A stretch of DNA of 64,000 nucleotides from Anastatus disparis (Eukaryota; Arthropoda; Insecta; Hymenoptera; Eupelmidae): contig JAFFSR010000218.1 of the NCBI GenBank assembly GCA_017163975.1, forward strand, positions 6,637,501 through 6,701,500, read 5' to 3'. The notes under the pieces are model-generated. The model was not told the origin of the DNA, ran no database searches, and saw nothing but the letters and a program-made list of their open reading frames with translations. Positions 24,224 to 34,666 of the stretch are shown here, piece after piece. A program made the translations under genes and the position numbers. Every line of letters starts with the position of its first letter. The stretch's first letter is position 1.

Positions 24224-24450
24224 ATGGCGCCCAACGTGGGGCAACTATAGAGCATTTTAAAATTTAGCATTAAGTTATTAGCATTAAGCAGAGCGAGCAG
24301 AGCGTGCAGAGCGAGCAGCAGTAGCAGTTATGACGAAATTATCGGTTCCACCGAAGTACTTTCGTGTGGGGGGGAGGAGAGCAGAGCGAGCAGAGCAAGT
24401 ATGACGAAATTATCGGTTCCACCGAAGTACTTTCGTGTGGTGGGGGGGAT

Positions 24451-24656
24451 TGTAACAGGGTGGATTTTCCATCCACATGTTATATTTGTACATAGATACC
24501 TACTATACCGGCGAAGAGCCTTATAAGTAGGATTTTAACTTGTATATAGCAGTGCGGCATTGGCTCGGTGAATAGAGCTCGTGCCTGGAGATCTCGAGGA
24601 GCGGGGTTCGCGCCCGGTGTCCGCTTATTTTTTAATTCAAAAAGTCTCATGTTTCA
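24451..24656 (+). repeat. LTR 2 of the TRIM
   Basis: It starts TGTAACAGGG directly after the purine tract and ends CATGTTTCA before the AATG target duplication. Confidence 0.9.
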
Positions 24657-25194
24657 AATGGATGATGCAGGATCATGTCCAAATAGTTTAATTAAAGGCA
24701 ATAAAACAAATGCATGCTGGATCAATTATTGCTGAGCAACGATTTTTGTTCGGATTTATACTGATTCAAAAAATGGTTGGATTTTAAGTTTAGTTGAAGA
24801 GCCTCTTGAACTTTATTGGTCTACTTTGGTACTATCGAACAAATCACCGTATGTTAGGATATTCAATGAGTTGATCTTACAGGCCTTTGAATTAGGTTTA
24901 CTTAATTATTGGTTTGATAATGAACTGATAAATACTTATAGAAAGAATTTTAATCAGAACTCTGAAAATAAATTGTTTCATACAAAATTACAGAAGAAAA
25001 AAATCATTAATCCAACAATAGATGAAGAATCAATATTGCTTTCAAACTTTATTTATATTTTTGCGATAGGATTCTCAACAGCTTTCTTTGCATTTATATA
25101 TGAAATTCGTTATCAAATTAAAAATTATATTATTAATAAAATGTATAGTTTAATAAGATATTTAATAAAATATATTGGCCCTAGAAAGTTATAG

Positions 25195-25557
25195 GTCTAT
25201 TGTCTGAATAAAGAATAGTTATATTATTCTTTAATTAATATGTCTAAATCAATTTTGAGAAATATTTACTTTATTTTGGTAGAATCGTATCGTATATATT
25301 AATAATGTTTATCTTGATTATGAAATGTCTAAGGCTTGAAGCGTTTACAAAAAATTATGAGATATTTAACTCAAAGCATTAATATATTTAAATCATCAAC
25401 AACTAAAAAATATGTGCTTTATTTGATGTTGGTTTCAAAAAAATTATTTATGAGATAGAAATTAAATTAAAATATATAATCTAAGCATTGTAACAAAATT
25501 TTGAAGACTAAGATACGATAAAAAAAATTACAAAGTAATTTAAAGACATATCTAAAT
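25195..25557. other. Non-coding AT-rich spacer
   Basis: No gene is seen between the split receptor and the next fragment. The last 60 bp resemble the immediate 5' flank of the relics at 19014 and 34667. Confidence 0.5.
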
Positions 25558-25856
25558 GGATAAGCTTTACAGTATTTTACAAATTTTTTATATAATCTTT
25601 ATTTCATTGCATGCTAATTGTGAAGGTTTATATTTCAAAGACAAGGTTAAGTGCAGAAATTAAGCGAAAATTTTATGGTACCAGGTTGCAGAAAAAAATT
25701 ATTAATTTGACAATAGAACAAGAATCCATTTCGCTGATAACAATAGTTTACATTATTGCGATAGGATGCTCAGCGGTTTTTTTCATTTATCTATATGAGA
25801 TTCGTTATAAAATTAATTACGTTATAAAAAACAAAATAATGTGTGATTTTTTTTAG
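25558..25856 (+). pseudogene. IR relic with most of the gene deleted
   Basis: It starts with an ATG and signal-peptide-like codons, as in the relics at 19014 and 34667. After about 20 codons it jumps to the C-terminal portion (ISKTRLSAEIKRKFYG...), then TM3 and tail. Everything from the N-terminal region through most of S2 is missing. It is a clean internal deletion of one receptor copy and not a small gene. Confidence 0.7.
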
Positions 25857-25927
25857 ATGTTAAACAAAGTAATTTATTATTAATTTATATAATAATACTT
25901 AATTTTGTAAGTACAACTCACTAGAAG

Positions 25928-26075
25928 AGTGTCACATCTCCGGATCACGGATTTTGCTCAAACTTCGGGATAAGTTTTCAGATGACAAAATATGGAAAAA
26001 GCTAAAGTTATAGTCACAAGCGCTCAATATTTTCCTAGTTACAGGCAATTAAAAAAAATCACCAAAAAAGTTACA
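25928..26075. mobile_element. Half copy of the CTAG-ended foldback MITE
   Basis: It starts near CTAGAAGAGTGTCACATCTC and follows the left arm of the element at 44351-45012 (TCCGGATCACGGATTTTGCT, then CCTAGTTACAGGCAATT). The right arm is absent and the sequence runs back into receptor flank. Confidence 0.7.
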
Positions 26076-26933
26076 ATTGTATTAAACTGAGTGTTTGTTA
26101 ACTACTCAAATTTTTATTAATTGTAGAATGATCAATGATTTAACAAAATATGTGAGTTTCAAAGCTTCTGCATTTAATGAATGTATGCAACAAAGTTGAA
26201 TAAAGCACGTATAACTACACTCCTACGCATTTCTCTTGCCATTTCCTACATCAATAAAATTTTTTTTTTAATATTTAATATATATCAGTTTTTGATTGCT
26301 ATAACAACTGAGTGGTTTCGTTCTAGCAATCTCTTTTATCAAATTGATACAGACTATTTACTAAAGGATATTCAATTACCGCCTTATTGACCCCATAGAT
26401 CAACAAGTTGCAAATACACATAAAAAATTATTTCCCATTTCTTTTCCTTTTTTTTTTACTAAATAGAATAATGCATATGAAATAGAAATCAGGTTATGGT
26501 GGTTCACATCCAAATCAATATTACTAATGTTTTATTGTTTTATTATTAACTCGAGTTTATCAGAAGCTTATTACCCTGGTGGAAATTGAAACATTTTTTT
26601 TTACCATTTTATGACCTTTAGAAATGGAAACGCTTTTTTTAACATTTCATGACCATTTTTTATTATTACTAATAAACTTAAATTGTAATATACACCATTT
26701 TTTATGTTCACATTTCTACCAGGGATATTGAATGTAAATTAAGAATGCCTTAAATTGGCCTGGGTGACGATTCACATTCTTTACTTTTCCTTCCTAGATG
26801 CAAAATGTACTATTATTCCTACTCCAATATTGATGGCCACTATATTAACTCGAAAAATTGGCCGAAAGTAAGCCATAACGTACATCTAAAATTTTTGCGG
26901 AAGTTATGGAATTTCGCGAGCGATATGAACCTA
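26076..26933. repeat. Receptor flank and left part of the dispersed block
   Basis: 26076-26530 matches 6570-7030. 26530-26933 matches the dispersed block (compare 36830-37210), which is cut here by the palindromic element and resumes at 30386. No gene is seen. The 69-codon frame at 26181 is not conserved. Confidence 0.65.
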
Positions 26934-27119
26934 CACTGAAAAAAAAATCCGAAGCCAGCGCTGCGAAGTTAATTTGAGCGGTTGCATGCGAACAACATTC
27001 GAAGCGAGTGATTACAGAAAATCGTCATGTATGAATGCGTAACCATGTCGCTGTAAATAATTACGACTTTCTGTGTAAACGATTACGCTAATCCGAGCAG
27101 AGCGCCACAACTGTGTTGC

Positions 27120-27262
27120 GAGCACGCTTACTCCGACTCTCCGGCATCGCGCGTGCAGAAAGCCGAAACCAAGCACTGCGGCAGAGCTGCGAGCACGCTC
27201 TCTTTGACTCTGCGGCATTTCTCATGCAGAAAGCCGAGACCAAGGGTAACGACAGAGTTACA
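27120..27262. repeat. 71 bp tandem repeat, left arm (2 units)
   Basis: GCAGAAAGCCGA occurs at about 27155 and 27226, 71 bp apart, inside units relatively rich in G and C. The right arm carries the complementary array with one more unit. Confidence 0.75.
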
Positions 27263-28639
27263 GGCTCGCTCACTTTGAATTTCTGAACATTGACGTACCA
27301 AAAGCGAGGCCAAGCACTCTAAACGTTAAAAATTTACATTTAAAAAAGCGAAATTTCTTTTTCTTTTCTTTTTTTGTAAGTTTTAACACTTTATGTGAAG
27401 TATAATTTATTTAAGTAAAATTCTATAATATTATAAAAATTAAATTTTATTTTATAAAATATTGTTTAAAATGTTTCTTAACTTAAAAATTGATGTGATA
27501 TTTTACTTTTACCATTATTCGCCTGAGTATATTAATGTAATAATGTAAATTTATAATTTTGATTTATTTTTAATACCTTATTTGTGCGATTATTAGTGCT
27601 TTTATACCTTTGAATTGATGTTAACTTTAGTTTAATCCTTCTTATTTTTTTTATATTTATAGATTTATTAGGACATATTGAAACTCAGAAAGTTCAAAGT
27701 AATTTGAAAAAAAATTCTTTAGGTATTTATAAGAAGTCATTATTGACTTATTCTTTATAAACTATATTATTGTATTGTTACAAATTTCGTATACAAATGG
27801 AGTTTGCTTGGCATTGGGGGAAGATATTTACTATTGATTTTTGGGTCGTAGTTCCAATTTTAAATTCAATAATTTCAAAAAAGAAGCAGCGTTATTTCTT
27901 TTATCTTTTATGAATATTATATATATATATAGCTTATTAAATTGCATTTGTTAATTGTTTAACGTATTTTTAAGAAAATGATTATTATAATATTTTATAT
28001 ATAATATTTATTCAATTGAGTAGGGATGAATGTAATTTTATACTTTCTTAAAGTTTATAACGATATGAAAAGTATATACCGGTTCTAAGTACATTTATTA
28101 ATTCTTTTGTAGCTTTGAAGTAAAATGAGATTTATTAAATTGAAAAGTAAACATATTGATCAAAAGCAAACCAAAATGTTTTTGCTAAAAAAACATAAAA
28201 ATTTTAACTTTCTTAAATTTCTTAACAGAAATATTTTTATTGTTTAAAGTTTTTTTAAATTAATAATTTAATGAATTTTTTATTCAAAACTATCAAACCT
28301 AAAAAAAAATTTAATAGAAACATCTTTGTTAGAAATATCTAGAATGTAATTGAATTTTTGGAAATTACAATATGTAGATTTTTTAGCTTACTTGATTAGT
28401 GAAAAATTACTATTCAATATACACAATAACTGCCCAAGTTATTTTATTATTTAACGACTTAACTAATTTTTTTTATTTTTAAAGAATAATTAAATTTTTT
28501 GAGACAACGGGAAATAACTGAAAACTTCTTAATTCATAAAAAAGTATAAAAATAGTCATTTTATAATCAATCATAATAATTTTTTCTCCAAACGTATTAA
28601 ATTTTGAAGAAAACGTAATAAATATTTTATCAGATATCA

Positions 28640-28687
28640 TGTATATATATAAAAAAATATATATATATATATATATATATTTTGACG

Positions 28688-28755
<68 letters not shown>
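28640..28755. repeat. (TA)n centre of the palindrome
   Basis: Long alternating TA tracts separated by TTTTGACGTAA form the loop between the two arms. Confidence 0.9.
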
Positions 28756-29999
28756 GATATCTGATAAAATATTTATTACGTTTTCTTCAAAATTTAATAC
28801 GTTTGGAGAAAAAATTATTATGATTGATTATAAAATGACTATTTTTCATACTTTTTTATGAATTAAGAAGTTTTTAGTTATTTCCCCGTTGTCGCAAAAA
28901 TTTAATTATTCTTTAAAAATAAAAAAAATGAGTAAAGTCGTTAAATAATAAAATAACTTGGGCAGTTATTGTGTATATTGAATAGTAATTTTTCACTAAT
29001 CAAGTAAGCTAAAAAATCTACATATTGTAATTTCCAAAAATTCAATTACATTCTAGATATTTCTAACAAAGATGTTTCTATTAAATTTTTTTTAGGTTTC
29101 ATAGTTTTGAATAAGAAATTCATTAAATTATTAATTTAAAAAAAACTTGAAACAATAAAAATATTCCTGTTAAGAAATTTAAGAAAGTTGAAATTTTTAT
29201 GTTTTTTTAGCAAAAACATTTTGGTTCGCTTTTGATCAATATGTTTACTTTTTAAGTATATATATATATATAATAATAATAATAATACCATTAGACGACA
29301 TTAAAATCAATTGTAAATATCATATCTTCCCTCATACATCAAGAGAACTACATTCGTATACGAAATTTGTAACAATACAATCATATAGTTTATAAAGAAT
29401 AACTTAATAAATGACTACTTATAAATATCTAGACAAATTTTTTGTAAATCACTTTGAATTATCTAAGTTTAATTTTATAATTATTGGAATTGTAACTTTA
29501 CCATCCATAAGAGAAACTGAAATCGTTATGCTTGACGAGTACATTTTATTCATCATCAGCTTTATAAAAATACGAATTTATAAAAATACGAATTTATAAA
29601 AATACGAATGATTAAAATAAAGTTAAAATCAATTCAAAGGTATAAAAGCACTAATAATCGCACAAATAAGGTATTAAAAATAAATCAAAATTATAAATTT
29701 ACATTATTACATTAATATACTCAGGCGAATAATGGTAAAAGTAAAATATCACATCAATTTTTAAGTTAAGAAACATTTTAAACAGTATTTTATGAAATAA
29801 AATTTAATTTTTATAATATTATAGAATTTTACTTAAATAAATTATACTACACATAAAGTGTTAAAACTTACAAAAAAAGAAAAGAAAAAGAAATTTCGCT
29901 TTTTTAAATGTAAATTTTTAACGTTTAGAGTGCTTGGCCTCGCTTTTGGTACGTCAATGTTCAGAAATTCAAAGTGAGCGAGCCTGTAACTCTGTCGTT

Positions 30000-30215
30000 A
30001 CCCTTGGTCTCGGCTTTCTGCATGAGAAATGCCGCAGAGTCAAAGAGAGCGTGCTCGCAGCTCTGCCGCTGTGCTTGGTCTCGGCTTTCTGCACGCGCGA
30101 TGCCGGAGAGTCGGAGCAAGCAAGCTCGCAGCTCTGCCACAGTGCTTGGTTTCGGCTTTCTGCACGCGCGATGCCGAAGAGTCGGAGCAAGCGTGCTCGC
30201 AACACAGTTGTGGCG
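30000..30215. repeat. 71 bp tandem repeat, right arm (3 units)
   Basis: GGCTTTCTGCA occurs at 30012, 30083 and 30154, exactly 71 bp apart. This is one unit more than in the left arm, so the arms have diverged by repeat copy number. Confidence 0.8.
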
Positions 30216-30385
30216 CTCTGCTCAGATTAGCGTAATCGTTTACACAGAAAGTCGTAATTATTTACAGCGACATGGTTACGCATTCATACATTACGATTTT
30301 CTGTAATCACTCGCTTCGAATGTTGTTTGCATGCAACCGCTCAGATTAACTTCGCAGCGCTGGCTTCGGGTTTTTTTTTTCAGTG

Positions 30386-30830
30386 TATAACGCCCTCAAA
30401 ATCTTATAACCCCCCTAAACATAAAAATTTATAAATTGAATGAATTATTGAAAATTTCCATAAAAAAATTTAATTTTAATTTTTTTTTACGGATATGGCC
30501 TATTGTGACATAAATTATCTTTATACTAGAAACATTAGTAGGATTAACATTACAGCTTTATTAATTCATCACATTCAAAGTTTAATTATTTTATAAAAGC
30601 AATATTGTTTTGCATTTTTTTAAATACATAGGCCTTAATTATATGCTGTTATTTTGTAAATTTTCTAAAAAAGAATAATAGTAGTATTGATTTTCAAATT
30701 GACTTTTGTTCAATATTAATTTTAATTTTTTTAAAATGTTTAAACACGCCTCTTTTGTATATATCATGATTACCGTAAATATTGACACTTTTCTTGATGC
30801 ACGGAATGTTATTTTCTAAATAACCTGCAC
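30386..30830. repeat. Right part of the dispersed block
   Basis: It continues the block cut at 26933. It also contains the undisturbed site (GGCCTATTGTGACATAAA at about 30497) into which, in the related block near 37361, the LINE inserted. Confidence 0.7.
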
Positions 30831-30940
30831 GCCTATTGACTAAGGCATGTTAGCCAATCAAATTCATTGTAGATGACAAACATCAACCCAGCAAATTAAG
30901 ATTTAGTCGAGTGTATTTTCTTATGGAAAGATAATTCATA

Positions 30941-31080
30941 TTGTCTTTAGCATTTCCGATATCAACTCATAAAGACAATAGTTTTCTAGTAAGTTTGAAA
31001 AAATTGTTAAAATCAAAAAGATATTTTAAACTATAAAAAAAGCATAAAAATATTTGATGTTGGAACAAAGATTAGTTGAC
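30941..31080 (+). promoter_or_regulatory. Conserved upstream block of the receptor at 31443
   Basis: It contains CTTTAGCATTTCCGATATC, the stretch ending CTATAAAAAAAGC, and GCATAAAAATATTTGATGT, in the same order and spacing as in genes 1 and 2. Regulatory function is inferred from conservation. Confidence 0.45.
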
Positions 31081-31442
31081 CGGGATGGAAAAAGTGGTAA
31101 GCTTATTACTTATAAATTAAAAAAAAATTTGGACATAATGAGTACATAATTCAGTGTTAATCGTTAAAAACTTTTAAAGCGCCAATAATTAAAAAATATT
31201 ATGTGCTCCAATTGTTGTTAGTTTAAAAACATTCAATTGTGAAATCGAAATCCACATAAAATACATGGATTCTTCAACAATTTCAGTTACATCAGTTCTA
31301 TCAATAAGTAATTCCATTTTGATTCCAATTTTTTAACTGTGATTACAACAAATTCAGTAACAACTCCATCATATTCCCAATTTTATGATATAATAATTTA
31401 TTAAAAATCAAGTAACGAGACTTTAAAATTCAAAATATAAAA

Positions 31443-33344
31443 ATGAAAAAGCACATCATTATTTTACAATTCTTGTTCATGATCCTTATTTTATCCTATA
31501 CTAATGGTAACAACATTAATAAATTAATAAGATATGTATCGAATTATATAACAAAAGTTTCATCTAGACATTATATAACAGTACTTACAGTGTCACCACA
31601 GACTCCAATCATTAATATTTTTAGTTCAGTTATACAAGGATTAATTACAAAATTTCCATATCTTATAATAGATTTAAATCAGATACAACGTCATCGAAAA
31701 AGTAAAAAGTTTTTATCAATCACATCAAAATTAGCTGATAAATCAGAAGGTGCTGTACTTCAATTAATGTTCGTTACTTTTGATGAAAATAATGAAAATG
31801 CGACATGGTCTTTGTCAAATTATTTCAGTTGGCTGATCAAATTATTGAGTAATAAACCTCGATCTCATTATCTTATATTTTTCACTGGCTATAAAGATAA
31901 TAAAACTTTTGAGACTTTCTTTAAGGGAATTTGGCGCTCTAAATTTTTATATGTTACTCTAATAGAAATATTTATGACAAATGCAGAAAAAGATAATAGA
32001 AGAATTTTACTACCATTTCTAAACAACGCAAATGATATTATTGTGCATCAATATAATCCATTCAATAAATCATATACGAAAGAGCTTTTTATTCAAAATG
32101 TATTTACATATTACGATAAAATAAAAAATCTTTATGAATTTCCATTAGCTGTAGCATATCAGAAACAAGACCTTTTTATTAATGTTCCTAATAATGAATC
32201 AATGAAAAAATGGGATGCATTATCTGGTACCCAAGTTTTTTTAGTAAAATATATATCTAAAGGTATGAATTTCACAATTAATATCACGATGGCGAATACA
32301 CCATCTATAAGTAAAGCTATGTTGCCTTCAATATATAATGAAAGCCTTGATTTTATTTTAAATGATATTAGTATAGGAAATAATTTTGTTTCCATATTAA
32401 CATTTACTTCTACGTTTAACTACCCAGTTAATCTTTACTTAGTCATAAAACAAAATGGCTATTATGAAATCCAACCTATTTGGAATTTATTGATTCCGAT
32501 GAGCGCATTAATGCTAATTGTTATAGCTACGATTATTTTAATACGTAAGTCAAAACTCAGTAGTAATGTTTGGACAATCTACAATATAACTCTTACCGTC
32601 ATTGGAAAACCAGAAATCGTACCAGCCCAAACGTCAAGGGAGAGAATATTATTATTATTTTTGATTTATATCTCAGTTACATTTTCAATTGAAATCTTGG
32701 AAAACTTACTTTTTGGTATTCTAAATATACAAAAATTTTATACATTCAGAACATTTGATGATTTGCATAATACGGGAATGATGTTGTATTTACAAAACAA
32801 TCTAGGCCATTTTAATAAGCTTAAATCAACTTTGCTTGTAAACTATAAAGGAGTCAATGATGATGGGTCATGTTTTTATAATTTAATTACTGGCAATAAG
32901 ATAAATGCATGCGTGATTAATTATTTTTTTTCAACATCTTATGTTCGAAGATTTTCAAATTCAAAAAATGGTTGGATTTTAAGTTTAGTTGAAGAGCCCG
33001 TTAAGCCTCAACTGTCTACTATAATATTATCGAATAAATCACCATATGTTAGGAGATTCAATAAATTGATTATACAAGCCTTCGAATCTGGCTTACCGAA
33101 TTATTGGTTTGATAATGACTTTATAAGTTACCTTGCAAAGATGAAAGATCGGAATTTTATGCTGAAAGCGTTGTTTCAGACCCATTTGCTGAAGAGAACA
33201 ATTTTTGACCAAACAATAGATGTAGAATTCAGATTGCCTTCAAATATTATTTACGTGTTAACGACAGGATTTTTAGCAGCTTTATTCACATTTATCTATG
33301 AAATTCGTTGTAAAATTAAATATATACTAAGATATAAACATTGA
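31443..33344 (+). CDS. Ionotropic receptor (divergent IR), gene 5
   Basis: An intact 633-residue intronless IR, close to genes 1 and 2 but clearly diverged, mostly in S1 after residue 250 and in S2. Signal peptide at 1-23, HQYNPFNKSYTKE near 200, GTQVFLVKYISKGMNF in S1, TM1 near 347-369, TM2 near 403-428, SNKSPYVRRFNKLI near 535-550, TM3 near 600. No frameshift or stop. Variation concentrated in S1 and S2, which form the ligand pocket in this family, with conserved membrane segments, is what a diversifying receptor would show. It is probably functional, and the ligand is unknown. Confidence 0.85.
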   Translation: MKKHIIILQFLFMILILSYTNGNNINKLIRYVSNYITKVSSRHYITVLTVSPQTPIINIFSSVIQGLITKFPYLIIDLNQIQRHRKSKKFLSITSKLADKSEGAVLQLMFVTFDENNENATWSLSNYFSWLIKLLSNKPRSHYLIFFTGYKDNKTFETFFKGIWRSKFLYVTLIEIFMTNAEKDNRRILLPFLNNANDIIVHQYNPFNKSYTKELFIQNVFTYYDKIKNLYEFPLAVAYQKQDLFINVPNNESMKKWDALSGTQVFLVKYISKGMNFTINITMANTPSISKAMLPSIYNESLDFILNDISIGNNFVSILTFTSTFNYPVNLYLVIKQNGYYEIQPIWNLLIPMSALMLIVIATIILIRKSKLSSNVWTIYNITLTVIGKPEIVPAQTSRERILLLFLIYISVTFSIEILENLLFGILNIQKFYTFRTFDDLHNTGMMLYLQNNLGHFNKLKSTLLVNYKGVNDDGSCFYNLITGNKINACVINYFFSTSYVRRFSNSKNGWILSLVEEPVKPQLSTIILSNKSPYVRRFNKLIIQAFESGLPNYWFDNDFISYLAKMKDRNFMLKALFQTHLLKRTIFDQTIDVEFRLPSNIIYVLTTGFLAALFTFIYEIRCKIKYILRYKH

Positions 33345-34666
33345 TTCGAAAATTAGGTTACAGACAAATATTTTAATTTAAGCCTTATTCTGCCGTCCAA
33401 AGTACTCCCATGCGATTCCTACGTAGTTAACTATGTTTATATTTAGGAAAGCAATATTGCATTTAAATGCTTTTGTAGTTCAGAAATAATACTTAATTCA
33501 AAATTATTACATATTTGTGAATATTTGTAGCAAATATCATATAATGAATTTCCTACACTATTTTACTAGCATTTTTAATTGTTTTTTTATCCCAATGAGC
33601 TTGTTCACAATAAGGCTTAAATTAAATTATTTAACTTATACTTTCTTTGATCTATTATACATTTTCTGCTAAAAGTTTTAATTTTTCATTTCTTCAAATT
33701 CTTATCGATGCTTCTTTTCCCTATATTTTCGAAAAAATATCTATATCTTTGTCTCTAGGACCTATTGGATGGAAAGAAAAAATAAAGGTTCATTTTTTTT
33801 CATCGAAGAATCACATCCTGCAGTTCCAGACAAAGTCGTAAATTTCTGGTAAAGATGGAATTTGCCGAAAAATTTCGAAATTTGATTTTAAACAATTGTA
33901 TTAACCTGAGTGTTTGTTAACAGCTGAAATTTTTATTAATTGTAGAATGATCAATGATTCAACAAAATATGTGAGTTTCAAATCTTCTGAATTTAATAAA
34001 CGTATGTAATATAGTTGAATAAAGCACGTATAACTACACCCCTACGCATTTCTCTTGCAATTTCCTTCATTTCGTATTTTTTTTTTTTTTTTACTAAATA
34101 GAATAATGCATATGAAATAGAAATCAGGTTAGGGTGGTTCACATCCAAATCAATATTACTATTGTTTTTCTTTTATTCGTTTAAAAATTAATATCTATAA
34201 AAATTAAGTCTTGAAAGTCTATAGAATATGTATATCTTGGAATGCAATAAAATATTCAAATAATTTCAAATTGAAAAATTATTACTTCCCATTTTCAAAC
34301 ATTCTTTATCATTGATTCCGTTTGATTTATTCATAATCAGAGATACATATTTTTTTATTCTTAAAATGTTAGAAGAAGCTTGTTTGTCTAGCGTGTATTA
34401 TTTTGGGTACGTTAGCTAATCAAATTTATTTTAGATTACTAACATCAATCATTAAAATTAAGTTAATATTGAGGTAACTATTAGGGGCGTTCTTTTTTAA
34501 GAAATGCTAATTTATACTGACTTTGACATTTTTTCTTCAGTTTTAAAGAAGGTTTAAGAAAACCTTAATAATTTCATAGCCATTCTAATATAAAACAGGA
34601 TTAAGAACATTTGATAAAAGAAACAAGATTAATTCAACGCAATTTCATCAAAAGCTTTTCATCTGG
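33345..34666. repeat. Receptor 3' flank and upstream flank of the next relic
   Basis: 33345-33870 matches the 3' flank of genes 1 and 2. 33885-34370 matches 6570-7230. 34370-34665 matches 18690-19010. No gene is seen, and the 64-codon frame at 33647 is flank. Confidence 0.6.

Larger units (their letters stand above)
24018..24656 (+). mobile_element. TRIM: miniature LTR retrotransposon
   Basis: Two near-identical 206 bp LTRs, 24018-24223 and 24451-24656, begin TGTAACA and end TGTTTCA. A 4 bp target duplication, AATG, lies at 24014-24017 and 24657-24660. A primer binding site, TGGCGCCCAACGTGGGGC, lies one base after LTR 1 (24225-24242). A purine tract with a run of G ends at LTR 2 (about 24435-24450). 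The internal region is only 227 bp and contains a duplicated piece of about 80 bp around TGACGAAATTATCGGTTCCA. There is no gag or pol. This is the terminal-repeat retrotransposon in miniature pattern, which depends on proteins of a full-length relative. Confidence 0.93.
22602..25194 (+). pseudogene. IR pseudogene split by a TRIM retrotransposon
   Basis: The first part (22602 to about 24017) is open and encodes signal peptide, N-terminal region, S1, TM1, pore, TM2 and the start of S2 (FDDLRDTRM). It then runs into an LTR that supplies a TAG at 24060-24062. The gene resumes at 24657, right after the second LTR. The resumed part has its own TGA at 24733-24735 before reopening at S2 (NGWILSLVEEPLE) and TM3. 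There are therefore at least two independent lesions, and removal of the element alone would not restore the frame. The N-terminal half is otherwise well kept, so loss of function may be fairly recent. Confidence 0.85.
26934..30385. mobile_element. 3.45 kb near-palindromic foldback element
   Basis: The ends are CACTGAAAAA and TTTTTTCAGTG with TA on both sides (932-933 of the 26 kb line and 30386-30387). The uninterrupted target, CCTATAACGCCC, is visible at about 37218. The arms run about 1.7 kb each and are near-perfect complements near the ends. They flank a (TA)n centre at about 28640-28755. The arms differ in the middle: left 27790-28140 has no full match in right 29240-29360. The GC-rich arm tips hold tandem repeats of 71 bp, two units on the left and three on the right. 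No transposase is seen, and the open frames over the repeats are by-products. TA duplication and CACTG ends suggest a Tc1/mariner-type origin. Confidence 0.9.

Noticed and set aside
29934..30306. Overlapping open frames of 68-110 codons on both strands in the palindrome's right arm, and similar ones at 27012-27313
   Set aside because: They follow the 71 bp GC-rich tandem repeat in several frames and both strands, and 71 is not a multiple of three. The composition is Arg/Ser/Ala rich with no domain, as expected of non-coding repeat.
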